DNA of 64,000 nt from JACNKJ01 sp964440095 (GTDB lineage Bacteria > Krumholzibacteriota > Krumholzibacteriia > JACNKJ01), in NCBI GenBank assembly GCA_964440095.1, contig CAYTPZ010000001.1, positions 262,013-326,012 on the forward strand, read 5' to 3'. The first letter of the stretch is position 1. Each line of letters opens with the position of its first letter. A program made the translations under genes and the position numbers. This document shows positions 45,356 through 53,333 of this stretch, one piece after another. The notes beneath the pieces were generated by a model that saw only the letters and a list, made by a program, of their open reading frames with translations, ran no database searches and was not told where the DNA came from.

Positions 45356-45568
45356 ATGGCCGAGACGAAGAAGAAGCTAGTTGTATGCGATGAATGCGGT
45401 GGGACAGGTATGCTCGAGGACGACGAATGTCAGTTCTGTTTGGGCGAGGGAAAGATCGAGGTCAACGAGGATGAGACCTGGGATCCCTCCGAGTCCGGCG
45501 ACTTCGACGATGATGACGATGATGAACTCGACGACATGATCGACGACATCGATGAAGCGAGCCCCTGA
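45356..45568 (+). CDS. Small acidic protein with a DnaJ-type zinc-binding cysteine pair
   Basis: A 70-residue protein. Residues 11-28 carry CDECGGTG and CQFCLGEG, the two half-sites of a DnaJ-like zinc knuckle (CxxCxGxG). The second half is almost entirely Asp/Glu (DDDDDDELDDMIDDIDE). The zinc site and strong promoter suggest a real, well-expressed gene, perhaps a chaperone-like or RNA/metal-binding accessory. It ends one base before the convergent yraN gene. Function unknown. Confidence 0.8.
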   Translation: MAETKKKLVVCDECGGTGMLEDDECQFCLGEGKIEVNEDETWDPSESGDFDDDDDDELDDMIDDIDEASP

Positions 45569-45569
45569 G

Positions 45570-45938
45570 CTAGATACCGCGATAGTGCTCGAGGCTCAGC
45601 CCCAAACCGTCAGCGCGCCAGTCCAGGGCTAATAGGTCCAGACGAAAATCACCTCTCCATGATTTTTCATGCAGGACCCTGCGCAGTGCTTCGCGCATGG
45701 CCTTCCGCTTTCGCGGGCCAAGGCTTTCCGCGGCGCGTCCGCAATTTTCTCCCCGACGCATGCGCACTTCCACGCAAACCAAACAGGCGCCGTCGCGCGC
45801 GAGGATGTCCACTTCATGCCGGGCCACACGATAGTTTCTTTCGAGGATGATCATGCCCGCCATTTCCAGATAGGCGGCGGCTAGTGACTCAGCGTGATCG
45901 CCGAGCCACTTCTTCGGAGCCGGCGAGAATTCGCCCAA
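45570..45938 (-). CDS. UPF0102/YraN-family nuclease-like protein
   Basis: A 122-residue protein of the YraN family (endonuclease-like fold). Typical segments: WLGDHAESLAAAYLEMAGM, ILERNYRVARHEVDILARDG and VCVEVRMRRGE, carrying the Glu-Asp-Glu-x-Arg active-site pattern. The start is TTG 45938, five bases after AAGGAG; this gives a 50-base overlap with the end of rnhB. The gene is the last of the ffh-rpsP-trmD-rplS-rnhB cluster. Confidence 0.9.
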   Translation of the reverse strand: MGEFSPAPKKWLGDHAESLAAAYLEMAGMIILERNYRVARHEVDILARDGACLVCVEVRMRRGENCGRAAESLGPRKRKAMREALRRVLHEKSWRGDFRLDLLALDWRADGLGLSLEHYRGI

Positions 45939-46755
45939 GGAAACTCCTTCGATGCAAAGGGCAGGGACCCTTCTCTTGAAGGGCCTGGAGGTGGGAAGCG
46001 GAACCGTAACCTTTGTTGCCGGCGAAATCGTATCCGGGATACTCGGAGTCGAACTCCCGCATGATGGCATCGCGGTGCACCTTGGCAAGCACTGAAGCGG
46101 CGGCCACCGAGAGACTGCGTGCGTCGCCATCGATGATGGCTTTGGCATTTTGCATGCCGGGAGGAATGTCGCGGCCATCCACAAGAACCATCTCTGCCGC
46201 GGGATCCAGATTGGCCAGGGCTTTTCGCATCACACGGAAGACACATTCTCGTATTCCGAACTCGTCCACGGCCTCGGCGGGTAGGTCGGCCACGGCCCAG
46301 GCCACTGCCTGATCGCGAATGAGCGGATCCCATTTTTCACGGGCCTCGGCGCTGAGGCGTTTGGAATCGTCGAGACCGGGGGCGTGGAAATTTGGCGGCA
46401 AGATAACGGCGGCAGCCGTGACGGGCCCCGCCAAAGGGCCGCGCCCCACCTCGTCCACGCCTGCGAGCAATCGCCCCTTGGCCTGATCCGAATCGAAATC
46501 TCGAAGCGTGCTCAGGCGGGCAACCAGAAGATCCAAACGCGCCTGACGCCTGCGCATGGACTTGGCCAGATTCCGTCGCCCCTTGCGCGGATCTTCATCG
46601 AGAAGCTTCAGCCAGGTCTCCCGTTGCTCCGGCTCCAGGCGCTGCAAAGATTCACGCTGCTCTTCAAGTTTGAGACGCAGGAAAACTTCGGGAGCATCCC
46701 ATGAAAAAACCGGAGCCCCTAGAGGACTCCGGTCACTATGCTTCGAATCGGCCAC
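45889..46755 (-). CDS. rnhB: Ribonuclease HII
   Basis: RNase HII removes ribonucleotides and RNA primers from DNA. The 288-residue protein has the catalytic motifs VDEVGRGPLAGPV (Asp, Glu) at about residue 100, DDSKRLS near residue 128, VDGRD near 192 and SVLAKVHRD near 222. An unusual N-terminal extension of about 95 basic/acidic helical residues (PEVFLRLKLEEQRESLQRL) precedes the catalytic domain; many RNase HII proteins start near the DEVGRG motif. It follows rplS closely. Confidence 0.93.
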   Translation of the reverse strand: MADSKHSDRSPLGAPVFSWDAPEVFLRLKLEEQRESLQRLEPEQRETWLKLLDEDPRKGRRNLAKSMRRRQARLDLLVARLSTLRDFDSDQAKGRLLAGVDEVGRGPLAGPVTAAAVILPPNFHAPGLDDSKRLSAEAREKWDPLIRDQAVAWAVADLPAEAVDEFGIRECVFRVMRKALANLDPAAEMVLVDGRDIPPGMQNAKAIIDGDARSLSVAAASVLAKVHRDAIMREFDSEYPGYDFAGNKGYGSASHLQALQEKGPCPLHRRSFLGRILAGSEEVARRSR

Positions 46756-46757
46756 GC

Positions 46758-47108
46758 TTACTTGGTTTCCCGGATGGCCTTCACCCGCGCCTTCTTACCC
46801 TTGAGGGTGCGCAGATAGTAGAGCTTGGCGCGACGCACCTTGCCTCGTGAGAGAACTTCGATGTCGCTGACGTTGGGGCTGTTCACGGGGAAGATCCTCT
46901 CCACTCCGATGCCGGCCGAAAGCTTGCGCACCGTGAAGGTGGCCTCCACGCCGGAGCCACGACGCTGGATGACGGTGCCCTGGAACGGCTGATGACGTTC
47001 CTTGCTACCCTCCACCACTCGCACCTTGAAGCGAAGCGTGTCGCCCACGTTGAACTCGGGAATCCCGTCCTTCAGCTGCTGATTGCTGATCGCGTCGACG
47101 ATGTTCAT
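46758..47108 (-). CDS. rplS: 50S ribosomal protein L19
   Basis: L19 sits at the 30S-50S interface. ATG 47108 gives 116 residues, the normal length. Sequence hallmarks are PEFNVGDTLRFKVRVVEG, RHQPFQGTVIQRRGSG and GIGVERIFPVNSP, ending in basic AKLYYLRTLKGKKARVKAIRE. Directly downstream of trmD (four-base overlap), the classic order. Confidence 0.97.
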   Translation of the reverse strand: MNIVDAISNQQLKDGIPEFNVGDTLRFKVRVVEGSKERHQPFQGTVIQRRGSGVEATFTVRKLSAGIGVERIFPVNSPNVSDIEVLSRGKVRRAKLYYLRTLKGKKARVKAIRETK

Positions 47109-47848
47109 CGTCCACCTCCGTTTTGACGGCCGGGTCCCTCGGGACTTTCCGGACCTTCTTCCGTGAGCAGATCGGGGCGCTGAGTTTGTGTAAGGCGCCT
47201 GGACTGCTCTTCTCTCCATTGTTTGATCTTCGCGTGGTTCCCGCCGAGCAAAACTCCCGGGACCTTGATACCCTTGTACTCTTCGGGCCGAGTGTAATGG
47301 GGCCAATCGAGGCCGCCATCTTTATCGGTTCCGAAGGAATCGGTCTCCGCCGATTCCAGATCGGTCATCACATCGGGCAGCAACCTTACCACCGAATCGA
47401 TGATGACCGCCGCTCCCAATTCGCCGCCGGTGAGAATAAAATCTCCCAGGGAGATTTCCTCCGTGACGACCAGGTCGCGGATGCGCTCGTCCAGGCCCTT
47501 GTAGCGCCCGCAAATGAGCGTGATCTCCGCCTCGCGGCTGAGCCGCTTGGCCGTGGCCTGATCGTAGGGCCGACCTCGCGGTGAGAGCAAGATCACCGGA
47601 TGCCCGGGATGCTCGCTCTCGCTCTGCACCTTCTCCACGGCCTCGACCATGGGCGGTGCCATCATAATCATTCCGGGCTGTCCGCCGTAGGGTGAGTCGT
47701 CCACCGTCGCGTGCTTGTCCTGGGCAAAATCCCGCGGATTCACGAAACGGTAACTCACAACCTTGTTGCGCTGGGCCCTGTCGAGGATGCCCACTTTCGC
47801 GGCGGCCTCCATGAATTCCGGGAAGAGGCTGACCACGTTGATGACCAT
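47105..47848 (-). CDS. trmD: tRNA (guanine-N1)-methyltransferase TrmD
   Basis: TrmD methylates G37 of tRNAs and prevents frameshifting. The 247-residue SPOUT enzyme shows INVVSLFPEF at the start, DDSPYGGQPGMIMMAPP (about residue 50), LLSPRGRPYDQATAKRLS (SAM-binding knot), CGRYKGLDERI and SLGDFILTGGELGA near residue 130. The PGVLLGGNHAKIKQWR end is typical. Overlaps rplS by four bases. Confidence 0.97.
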   Translation of the reverse strand: MVINVVSLFPEFMEAAAKVGILDRAQRNKVVSYRFVNPRDFAQDKHATVDDSPYGGQPGMIMMAPPMVEAVEKVQSESEHPGHPVILLSPRGRPYDQATAKRLSREAEITLICGRYKGLDERIRDLVVTEEISLGDFILTGGELGAAVIIDSVVRLLPDVMTDLESAETDSFGTDKDGGLDWPHYTRPEEYKGIKVPGVLLGGNHAKIKQWREEQSRRLTQTQRPDLLTEEGPESPEGPGRQNGGGR

Positions 47849-47851
47849 CTG

Positions 47852-48367
47852 CTAAATCTCCAGTAGCCCGGGCGGTGGATCGATTTCGATCCAGCCCTTC
47901 TCCGCATTCCAGTCGCGGACGATGGGCTCCACGAAGGGGATGCGGTACTCCCGCTCATCACCCTTCACCACCAGTAGCGGCTGAGCCGGCATAGGCTCCA
48001 GATCCACCACCTTGCCCAAGGTTCCGCCGTCTGCAAGCTTCACTTCCAGGCCGATCACCTGAAAGGGCCGAACTCCGTCGGGTCCGGGCACATCCAGATC
48101 TTCGCTCTCGAAAACCAGAATGCAGTCTCGCAGTTCATCGGCATCTTCCCGGCTTTGGACACCCTCCAGCTTGAGGATGATGCAATGGCCGGCCTGCCTT
48201 ACCGAACTGATCTTCACCTCGCCGCCTGCCTCGGTCCCTTCCAGGACCAGATTCTCGGACTCCAGGACTTCGGGCCAGAAGTCCTCCGATAGCAGCAGCT
48301 TCAATTCGCCCTTGAGCCCCACGGCCTTGATCACGCGGCCCAGCTCAAGTCTTAGAGAGCCCGTCAA
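47852..48367 (-). CDS. rimM: Ribosome maturation factor RimM
   Basis: RimM helps assemble the head of the 30S subunit, binding S19. The 171-residue protein starts with LGRVIKAVGLKGELKL, has the two beta-barrel halves and ends with PFVEPIVRDWNAEKGWIEIDPPPGLLE, the PRC-barrel signature. It starts at TTG 48367, overlapping the khpA stop as TTGA, and is three bases upstream of trmD. Confidence 0.93.
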   Translation of the reverse strand: MTGSLRLELGRVIKAVGLKGELKLLLSEDFWPEVLESENLVLEGTEAGGEVKISSVRQAGHCIILKLEGVQSREDADELRDCILVFESEDLDVPGPDGVRPFQVIGLEVKLADGGTLGKVVDLEPMPAQPLLVVKGDEREYRIPFVEPIVRDWNAEKGWIEIDPPPGLLEI

Positions 48368-48600
48368 TCGCGCTCCCTGATGCGCAGGAAAACTCGCTTT
48401 TCCTGACGCTGTCCCGCCGCCGAGAGCAGCGTGCGCAAAGCTTCGGCGGTCTTTCCATGGCGGCCGATCATTCTGCCCAGATCCTCAGGATCGACGAGCA
48501 GGGTGTAGGCCATTTCGCCGTTCTCTTCAGACTTCTCAATACGGACATCCTCCGGCCTGTCGGCCAGGGAATCCGCTACGAAGCGGATGAGTTTTTCCAT
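48364..48600 (-). CDS. khpA: KH-domain RNA-binding protein KhpA
   Basis: A 78-residue single-KH protein of the YlqC/KhpA family, found between rpsP and rimM in many bacteria. LVDPEDLGRMIGRHGKTAEALRTLL contains the GxxG loop (GRHG) that contacts RNA. The N-terminal MEKLIRFVADSLADRPEDV is characteristic. Overlaps rimM by four bases. Confidence 0.93.
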   Translation of the reverse strand: MEKLIRFVADSLADRPEDVRIEKSEENGEMAYTLLVDPEDLGRMIGRHGKTAEALRTLLSAAGQRQEKRVFLRIRERD

Positions 48601-48609
48601 GCCAGCCGC

Positions 48610-49152
48610 CTACTCGGTCTTCTCGGCCTCGGGGGCTTCCTCCACGGGCGCCTCCTCGGCAGGAGCTTCTTCTTCAGCAGCGGCTTCAGCTGCCTCGGCA
48701 TCGGCTTTGGCTTTGGCTTCGGCGGCCTCGGCATCGGCTTTGGCCTTGGCGGCCGCTTCGTCGGCCTCGCGGGCGTCGGTCTTCTTCTTGGCCTTCTTTT
48801 CGGCGCGACCCAGACGCTCTTCCTTGGCCTTGGGCTGATTGGCTTTCCACTCGGCCAGCTTCTCTTCCAGCTGGTCTGCGCTCACACCGCTGGACAGTAG
48901 ACGATGCTTCTCCAGGATGCCGGCGCTGCGCACGAGATTCTCGGCCGTGTTGGAAAGCTCGGCTCCCTCGCCCAGCCAGTGGAGAATGCGATCTTCCTTG
49001 AAGGTCACTTCGGCCACGGCGGGGAGGGGATTGTAGGTGCCCAGATTCTCGATGTAGCGGCCATCACGGCGCTTGCGGGAATCCACCACCACCAGGCGGT
49101 AGAAGGGTCGTTTCATGGCACCCAAACGGGTCAGACGGATCTTGGTCGACAA
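48610..49152 (-). CDS. rpsP: 30S ribosomal protein S16 with a long Ala/Glu/Lys-rich tail
   Basis: Residues 1-80 are canonical S16 (IRLTRLGAMKRPFYRLVVVDSRKRRDGRYIENLGTYNP). The protein continues to 180 residues, about twice the usual length: a conserved-looking helical region (SAGILEKHRLLSSGV, about 80-95), then a low-complexity tail of Ala, Glu, Lys and Asp repeats (about 118-180). Such tails occur in S16 of some FCB bacteria. The start is TTG 49152, eight bases after GGAGG. It follows ffh by five bases. Confidence 0.95.
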   Translation of the reverse strand: MSTKIRLTRLGAMKRPFYRLVVVDSRKRRDGRYIENLGTYNPLPAVAEVTFKEDRILHWLGEGAELSNTAENLVRSAGILEKHRLLSSGVSADQLEEKLAEWKANQPKAKEERLGRAEKKAKKKTDAREADEAAAKAKADAEAAEAKAKADAEAAEAAAEEEAPAEEAPVEEAPEAEKTE

Positions 49153-49157
49153 AGGTC

Positions 49158-50510
49158 CTACCTCCGGATTCCCTTCCCTAAATTCCTCATAAGATCAGCG
49201 GGCACTCGCCCGGATTTTTGGAAACGGGACAGGGTTTTCATCATTTTCTGCATTTCAGAGAACTGGCGTAGAAGGCGATTTACCTCCTGGACGCTGGTTC
49301 CGCTGCCTTTGGCGATCCTCTTGCGGCGGCTGCCGTTGAGGATCTCGGGCTTCAAGCGCTCTTTGCGCGTCATGGACTGGATGATGGCCTGCGTGCGCCC
49401 GACTTCGCGTTCGTCGATCTCGCCCGCCCCGGCCGCCATCTTGCCCGCGCCCGGAATCATATCCATGATCTTTCCCAGCGGACCCATCTTCCGGAGCTTC
49501 TGGAGCTGTACCAGAAAATCTTCCAGAGTCAGGCCCTGCTTCCGCATGCGCTTCTCCAGCGCTGCGGCCTCGGCCAGGTCGTGCTCCTCGTGGACTTTCT
49601 CCACCAGGCTGAGCACATCGCCCATACCGAGGATTCGACCCGCCATCCGATCGGGATGGAAGGGCTCGATATCCCTGACGGTCTCGCCCGTGCCCACGAA
49701 CTTGATGGGCAGGCCCGTGACCGAACGCACCGAAAGTGCGGCGCCGCCGCGCGCGTCGCCGTCGAGCTTCGACAGCAGAACGCCCGTCAGGGGCAGGCGG
49801 CGCGAAAACTCGGTGGCCACCTTCACGGCCTCCTGGCCGGTCATGGCGTCCACCACCAAGAGGATCTCGTCGGGAGCGAGCGCGTCGTTCAAGCGCTCCA
49901 GCTCGGCCATGAGTTCGTCATCGACATGAAGACGTCCGGCCGTATCGACGATGAGCGTGTCGCGCAGCTCCTGCCGCGCTTGGGTGCGCCCCGCCTCGGC
50001 GATGCGCACCACGTCCCGCTCGTTTCGATCCACATGCACCGGCAGGTCCAACTCGCGGCCCAGCACATCCAGCTGGTCCATGGCGGCGGGACGATAGATG
50101 TCCGCACCCACAAGTTGGGGCCTCCGGCCCTTTTTGCGCAGCAGTCCGGCCAGCTTGGCCGAAAAACTGGTTTTGCCCGATCCCTGCAAGCCCACGAGCA
50201 TGATCGTGGAGACGGGAGTCGTGCGATGGTCCAGCGCGACGCGGCCGCCGCCCATGAGCTCCACGAGTTCGCGGTGGACGATGCCCACCACCTGCTCGGC
50301 GGAATTCAGACCCTTGAGCGTCTCTTCGCCCACCGCTTTTTCGCGCACCGAGGCCACGAAGGCCTTTGCCACGCTGAAGTGGACATCTGCCTCAAGCAGC
50401 GCCTGGCGCAGTTCGCGAAGAGCGGCATCAACATCTTCCTCGCGGAGGACGCCCTTACCGCGGAGCTTGTGAAAGACAGAATCCAGCCTCTCGGCCAACG
50501 ATTCGAACAC
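49158..50510 (-). CDS. ffh: Signal recognition particle GTPase Ffh
   Basis: Ffh, with 4.5S RNA, targets membrane proteins to the translocon. It has 450 residues: N domain (1-90), G domain with GLQGSGKTSFSAKL (about 108), DTAGRLH (about 187), KLDGDARGGAALS (about 245), and the methionine-rich M domain (about 300-430, GKIMDMIPGAGKM). It begins at GTG 50510, six bases after CGGAG. First gene of the ffh-rpsP-khpA-rimM-trmD-rplS cluster. Confidence 0.97.
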   Translation of the reverse strand: MFESLAERLDSVFHKLRGKGVLREEDVDAALRELRQALLEADVHFSVAKAFVASVREKAVGEETLKGLNSAEQVVGIVHRELVELMGGGRVALDHRTTPVSTIMLVGLQGSGKTSFSAKLAGLLRKKGRRPQLVGADIYRPAAMDQLDVLGRELDLPVHVDRNERDVVRIAEAGRTQARQELRDTLIVDTAGRLHVDDELMAELERLNDALAPDEILLVVDAMTGQEAVKVATEFSRRLPLTGVLLSKLDGDARGGAALSVRSVTGLPIKFVGTGETVRDIEPFHPDRMAGRILGMGDVLSLVEKVHEEHDLAEAAALEKRMRKQGLTLEDFLVQLQKLRKMGPLGKIMDMIPGAGKMAAGAGEIDEREVGRTQAIIQSMTRKERLKPEILNGSRRKRIAKGSGTSVQEVNRLLRQFSEMQKMMKTLSRFQKSGRVPADLMRNLGKGIRR

Positions 50511-50564
50511 GCTTCGCTCCGGGGATTAACGGGGATGCTGATGGGCTACCGACGCAAAGTCGGC

Positions 50565-50593
50565 AATGTAGCAGAACTTAGGGCACTGTGCAA
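50565..50593 (-). promoter_or_regulatory. Possible promoter of the ffh-rpsP cluster
   Basis: TTGCAC (50588-50593, three of six) and TACATT (50565-50570, four of six) are 17 bases apart in the 102-base gap between rpe and ffh. The boxes are weak; transcription from rpe could also continue into ffh. Confidence 0.35.
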
Positions 50594-50612
50594 GAGGCGC
50601 TTGCGAGGAAAA

Positions 50613-51302
50613 TCAAGGCTCCGTGGCCGCCTGGCGGAGCCCCGCCATGGCTGCGTCCCTGTCTTTCTGGCCAAAAACCGAGGAAGCCGCCACCAGAATA
50701 TCCGCCCCAGCCTTCCGGCAGATACCCGCATTGGCGGGGCCTATACCTCCATCGATGGAAATGGCGAATTTTAAGCCCCTTGCGGCTCTCAACTCGCGCG
50801 CGGCCTCAAGCTTGTCCAAGACTTCCGGATGGAAAGATTGGCCGCAAAATCCGGGAAAAACGCTCATGATCAACAGTAAATCCAGCTTCTCCCAAACAGG
50901 CCCCCATTCCGGAATCGGGCGATCGGGATTCAAAGCCAGACCGGCCAGCCCCCCTAATTCCCGAATTTTGGACAGCATGGCCGGGGCATCTTCCACGGCT
51001 TCGGCGTGAATGGTCAGGCCGTGGCAGCCGGCATCCAGATAGTTTTCCAGGAATTCGCCGGGATTGGCGGTCATGAGATGAGCATCCAGGGGAAGCTTGC
51101 TGACCTGGGCGATGGCCTTACACACATCGGGGCCAAAACTCAGATTGGGGACGAAATGGCCGTCCATGACGTCCAAGTGCAATAGATCGGCACCGCCGGC
51201 CTCAACCTGGGCGATTTCATCGGACAGGCGCGCGAGATCCGCCCCCAGCACCGAAGGAGCCAGAGCCACGCGATTAGGATCCAGATGCGACCACCAACTC
51301 AA
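50613..51302 (-). CDS. rpe: Ribulose-phosphate 3-epimerase
   Basis: This TIM-barrel enzyme interconverts ribulose-5-phosphate and xylulose-5-phosphate. The 229 residues contain VALAPSVLGADLARLSDEI, HLDVMDGHFVPNLSFGPD (metal-binding His and Asp) and IMSVFPGFCGQSFHPEVLDK, plus SIDGGIGPANAG. It starts at TTG 51302, five bases after GGGGGA, and overlaps the PASTA gene by 29 bases. Complete. Confidence 0.96.
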   Translation of the reverse strand: MSWWSHLDPNRVALAPSVLGADLARLSDEIAQVEAGGADLLHLDVMDGHFVPNLSFGPDVCKAIAQVSKLPLDAHLMTANPGEFLENYLDAGCHGLTIHAEAVEDAPAMLSKIRELGGLAGLALNPDRPIPEWGPVWEKLDLLLIMSVFPGFCGQSFHPEVLDKLEAARELRAARGLKFAISIDGGIGPANAGICRKAGADILVAASSVFGQKDRDAAMAGLRQAATEP

Positions 51303-52005
51303 GGTCGTCCCCCTTCGAAAGCCGGCTACCCGCCGGCAGACTCTGATTCAAAATTTCCCCGGCCCGTCTTCCCGCCATCTCATCGTAGCGAATGCGCGGG
51401 CGACCGAGCCCCGCCTTCTGCAGCATGGATAACACCTGCTCCAGGTTCAGTCGCGAAAAATCGGGCAGCAGATATCCGGGACCCGCCGGTCCCTGGCTGA
51501 TCAGCAGGTCCACGCGCCCACCCCGAGGCACACGCGTACCCGCCGCCGGGCGAGTGGCAAGCACCCGGCCCGCAGCTTCGGCGCCGGAAACTCGGGTCCA
51601 GTGCCCGGTCCTTAGGCCCAGGTCCTCCAACTGCAGGCGCGCCTGACGCTCGCTGGAGCCTCGCAGATCGGGAATGGCCGCCAATTGGGGACCGGCCGAC
51701 AGCACTATTTTCACGCGCCGGCCTTTTTTGATGGTTTCCGGGGAGCGGGGTCGCTGGCGCAGGACGAAACCAGCGGGCAGCCAGGCATCGAATTCGGCTG
51801 GGCCCTCTTCCAGCAACAAGCTTCGCCGGGAGGCGGTCTGATAGGCTTCCTCACGGGACAGGCCCACCAGATCGGGCACTGAAAAGGCACCCTCGCTGCG
51901 TACCCAGCGGCGCAAACCAAAATCGAGTATGACGAAGCCCAGAGCCATGGCCGCGATGAGCGATAACGCGAAAAGCAATCGCCGCAGCCAGGGATTCTTG
52001 CTCAT
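51274..52005 (-). CDS. Membrane-anchored PASTA-repeat protein without a kinase domain
   Basis: A 243-residue protein with one N-terminal membrane helix (about residues 8-27) and three PASTA repeats outside the membrane (about 40-107, 108-175, 176-243; VPDLVGLSREEAYQTASRR, IPDLRGSSERQARLQLEDLG, LPDFSRLNLEQVLSMLQKAG). PASTA units bind peptidoglycan fragments or beta-lactams. In Firmicutes this position, between rsmB and rpe, holds a Ser/Thr kinase with PASTA repeats; here the kinase part is missing. It overlaps rsmB by four bases. Confidence 0.93.
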   Translation of the reverse strand: MSKNPWLRRLLFALSLIAAMALGFVILDFGLRRWVRSEGAFSVPDLVGLSREEAYQTASRRSLLLEEGPAEFDAWLPAGFVLRQRPRSPETIKKGRRVKIVLSAGPQLAAIPDLRGSSERQARLQLEDLGLRTGHWTRVSGAEAAGRVLATRPAAGTRVPRGGRVDLLISQGPAGPGYLLPDFSRLNLEQVLSMLQKAGLGRPRIRYDEMAGRRAGEILNQSLPAGSRLSKGDDLELVVASGS

Positions 52006-53333
52006 GGTTCCATCCTTTGGAATCGAACGGCGTACATGCCGGATCCTTCAGCGCGGCCCGGCCAGATCATGAGATCGCCCTCAGGACCGACCAAGGCGCC
52101 GCCGGGCTCCTCCCGGCGAATTCCCTCTAGGCGGAATGCGGGGAATCGTTCCAGGAAGGCGTCGCGTTGCTCTACGGTTTCTTCGGGCGTGAGAGTGCAG
52201 ACCGAGTAGATCAGCCTGCCGCCGGGCCTTACCCAGGCTGCCGCTGCATTGAGAAGATCCGTCTGCAGTTTCGCCAACTCGGCGATTTGTGACTCTTCTT
52301 TCCGCCAGCGGGCATCCGGGTTTTCCGCCAAGACGCCCAGAGCCGTACAAGGTGCATCCAGTAGCACCATATCTGCAGACCGAGGGGGCGTATGCAGCAG
52401 GTCGGCCTCCTCCGTCTTCAGATCACTGAAGCCGAGGCGGCTGAGGTTGGCAACGACTTTCTCCATGCGCCGCGCGCTGCGATCTAAGGCGAGGATTTCC
52501 GTTCCCTGGGGAGCCAGTTCGGCCAGGTGCCCTGTCTTACCGCCGGGAGCGGCGCAGAGATCCACCCATTTGCCGGGCTTGGACCCGGCCGCAAGAGTTG
52601 CGACTCGCTGGGCGGCCTCATCTTGCACGCTGAGATCGCCGCGGTCCAGCGCGTCCCAAACCTTCAGGGGAATGGATCCAGGAATGCGGAAACCCGAGGG
52701 AAGATCTTCACTGCGCATGAGATCGGCCTCGCCTTCCAGGGCTTTCAAGAACTCATCGAAACCGGGGCGTTTCGCATTCCATCGGAAGGCGATTCCCCCG
52801 CGGCCGTTCATGGCCTCGCAAACTTCGCGGGCGCGGTCGCGGCCCAGTTCGCGCACCCAACGTTCGGCCATCCACCGTGGATAGCTGAGCACCCGCTCGA
52901 TGTATTTCGCGGCCTGGGATTCGAAGTGAGGTTCCTTGCCCGGCACGCCGTCCCGCTGCCAGTTGCGAAGCTGGGCGTTGGTCCAGGCGGCCAGATGGGG
53001 TCGCTTCTTCTTAACCCATTCTACGGACTCGCCGATGACCGCATAGGCGGGCAGGCGCTCGTTTTCCTCAAGTTGAAAGAGGGCCAGTCGAAGCGCCGTG
53101 CGCACATGATCGTCGAAGTGTTGGCGTTTGGTGAGGCGGCGAATGCGATCATCCAGACGGGCCTTCAGGCGAACGGTACCGGATACCAGATGTGTGAAAA
53201 GGCGGCGATCGCGTGGATCATCCAAGGCATGGTCGGCGATGGCTCGCTCGATGAGTTCATCCCAATCGTCGCGCAGCCAGGCGTCACGATGGAGAAAGGC
53301 CAGGGCGGCCCGGCGGGCCGGTGCGACTTTCAT
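52002..53333 (-). CDS. rsmB: 16S rRNA (cytosine967-C5)-methyltransferase RsmB
   Basis: RsmB (Sun/Fmu) methylates C967 of 16S rRNA. The 443-residue protein has an N-terminal NusB-like RNA-binding domain (about 1-140) and a catalytic domain with VDLCAAPGGKTGHLAELAP (motif I), LLDAPCTALGVLAENPD (nucleophile-releasing cysteine) and YSVCTLTPEE (catalytic cysteine). Both catalytic cysteines are intact. It overlaps fmt and the PASTA gene by four bases each. Confidence 0.95.
   Translation of the reverse strand: MKVAPARRAALAFLHRDAWLRDDWDELIERAIADHALDDPRDRRLFTHLVSGTVRLKARLDDRIRRLTKRQHFDDHVRTALRLALFQLEENERLPAYAVIGESVEWVKKKRPHLAAWTNAQLRNWQRDGVPGKEPHFESQAAKYIERVLSYPRWMAERWVRELGRDRAREVCEAMNGRGGIAFRWNAKRPGFDEFLKALEGEADLMRSEDLPSGFRIPGSIPLKVWDALDRGDLSVQDEAAQRVATLAAGSKPGKWVDLCAAPGGKTGHLAELAPQGTEILALDRSARRMEKVVANLSRLGFSDLKTEEADLLHTPPRSADMVLLDAPCTALGVLAENPDARWRKEESQIAELAKLQTDLLNAAAAWVRPGGRLIYSVCTLTPEETVEQRDAFLERFPAFRLEGIRREEPGGALVGPEGDLMIWPGRAEGSGMYAVRFQRMEP

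Noticed and set aside
49581..50774. A 397-codon plus-strand open frame antisense to ffh
   Set aside because: The minus strand encodes a complete, motif-perfect Ffh. The antisense frame is open because of high GC content and codon bias and has no recognisable product.
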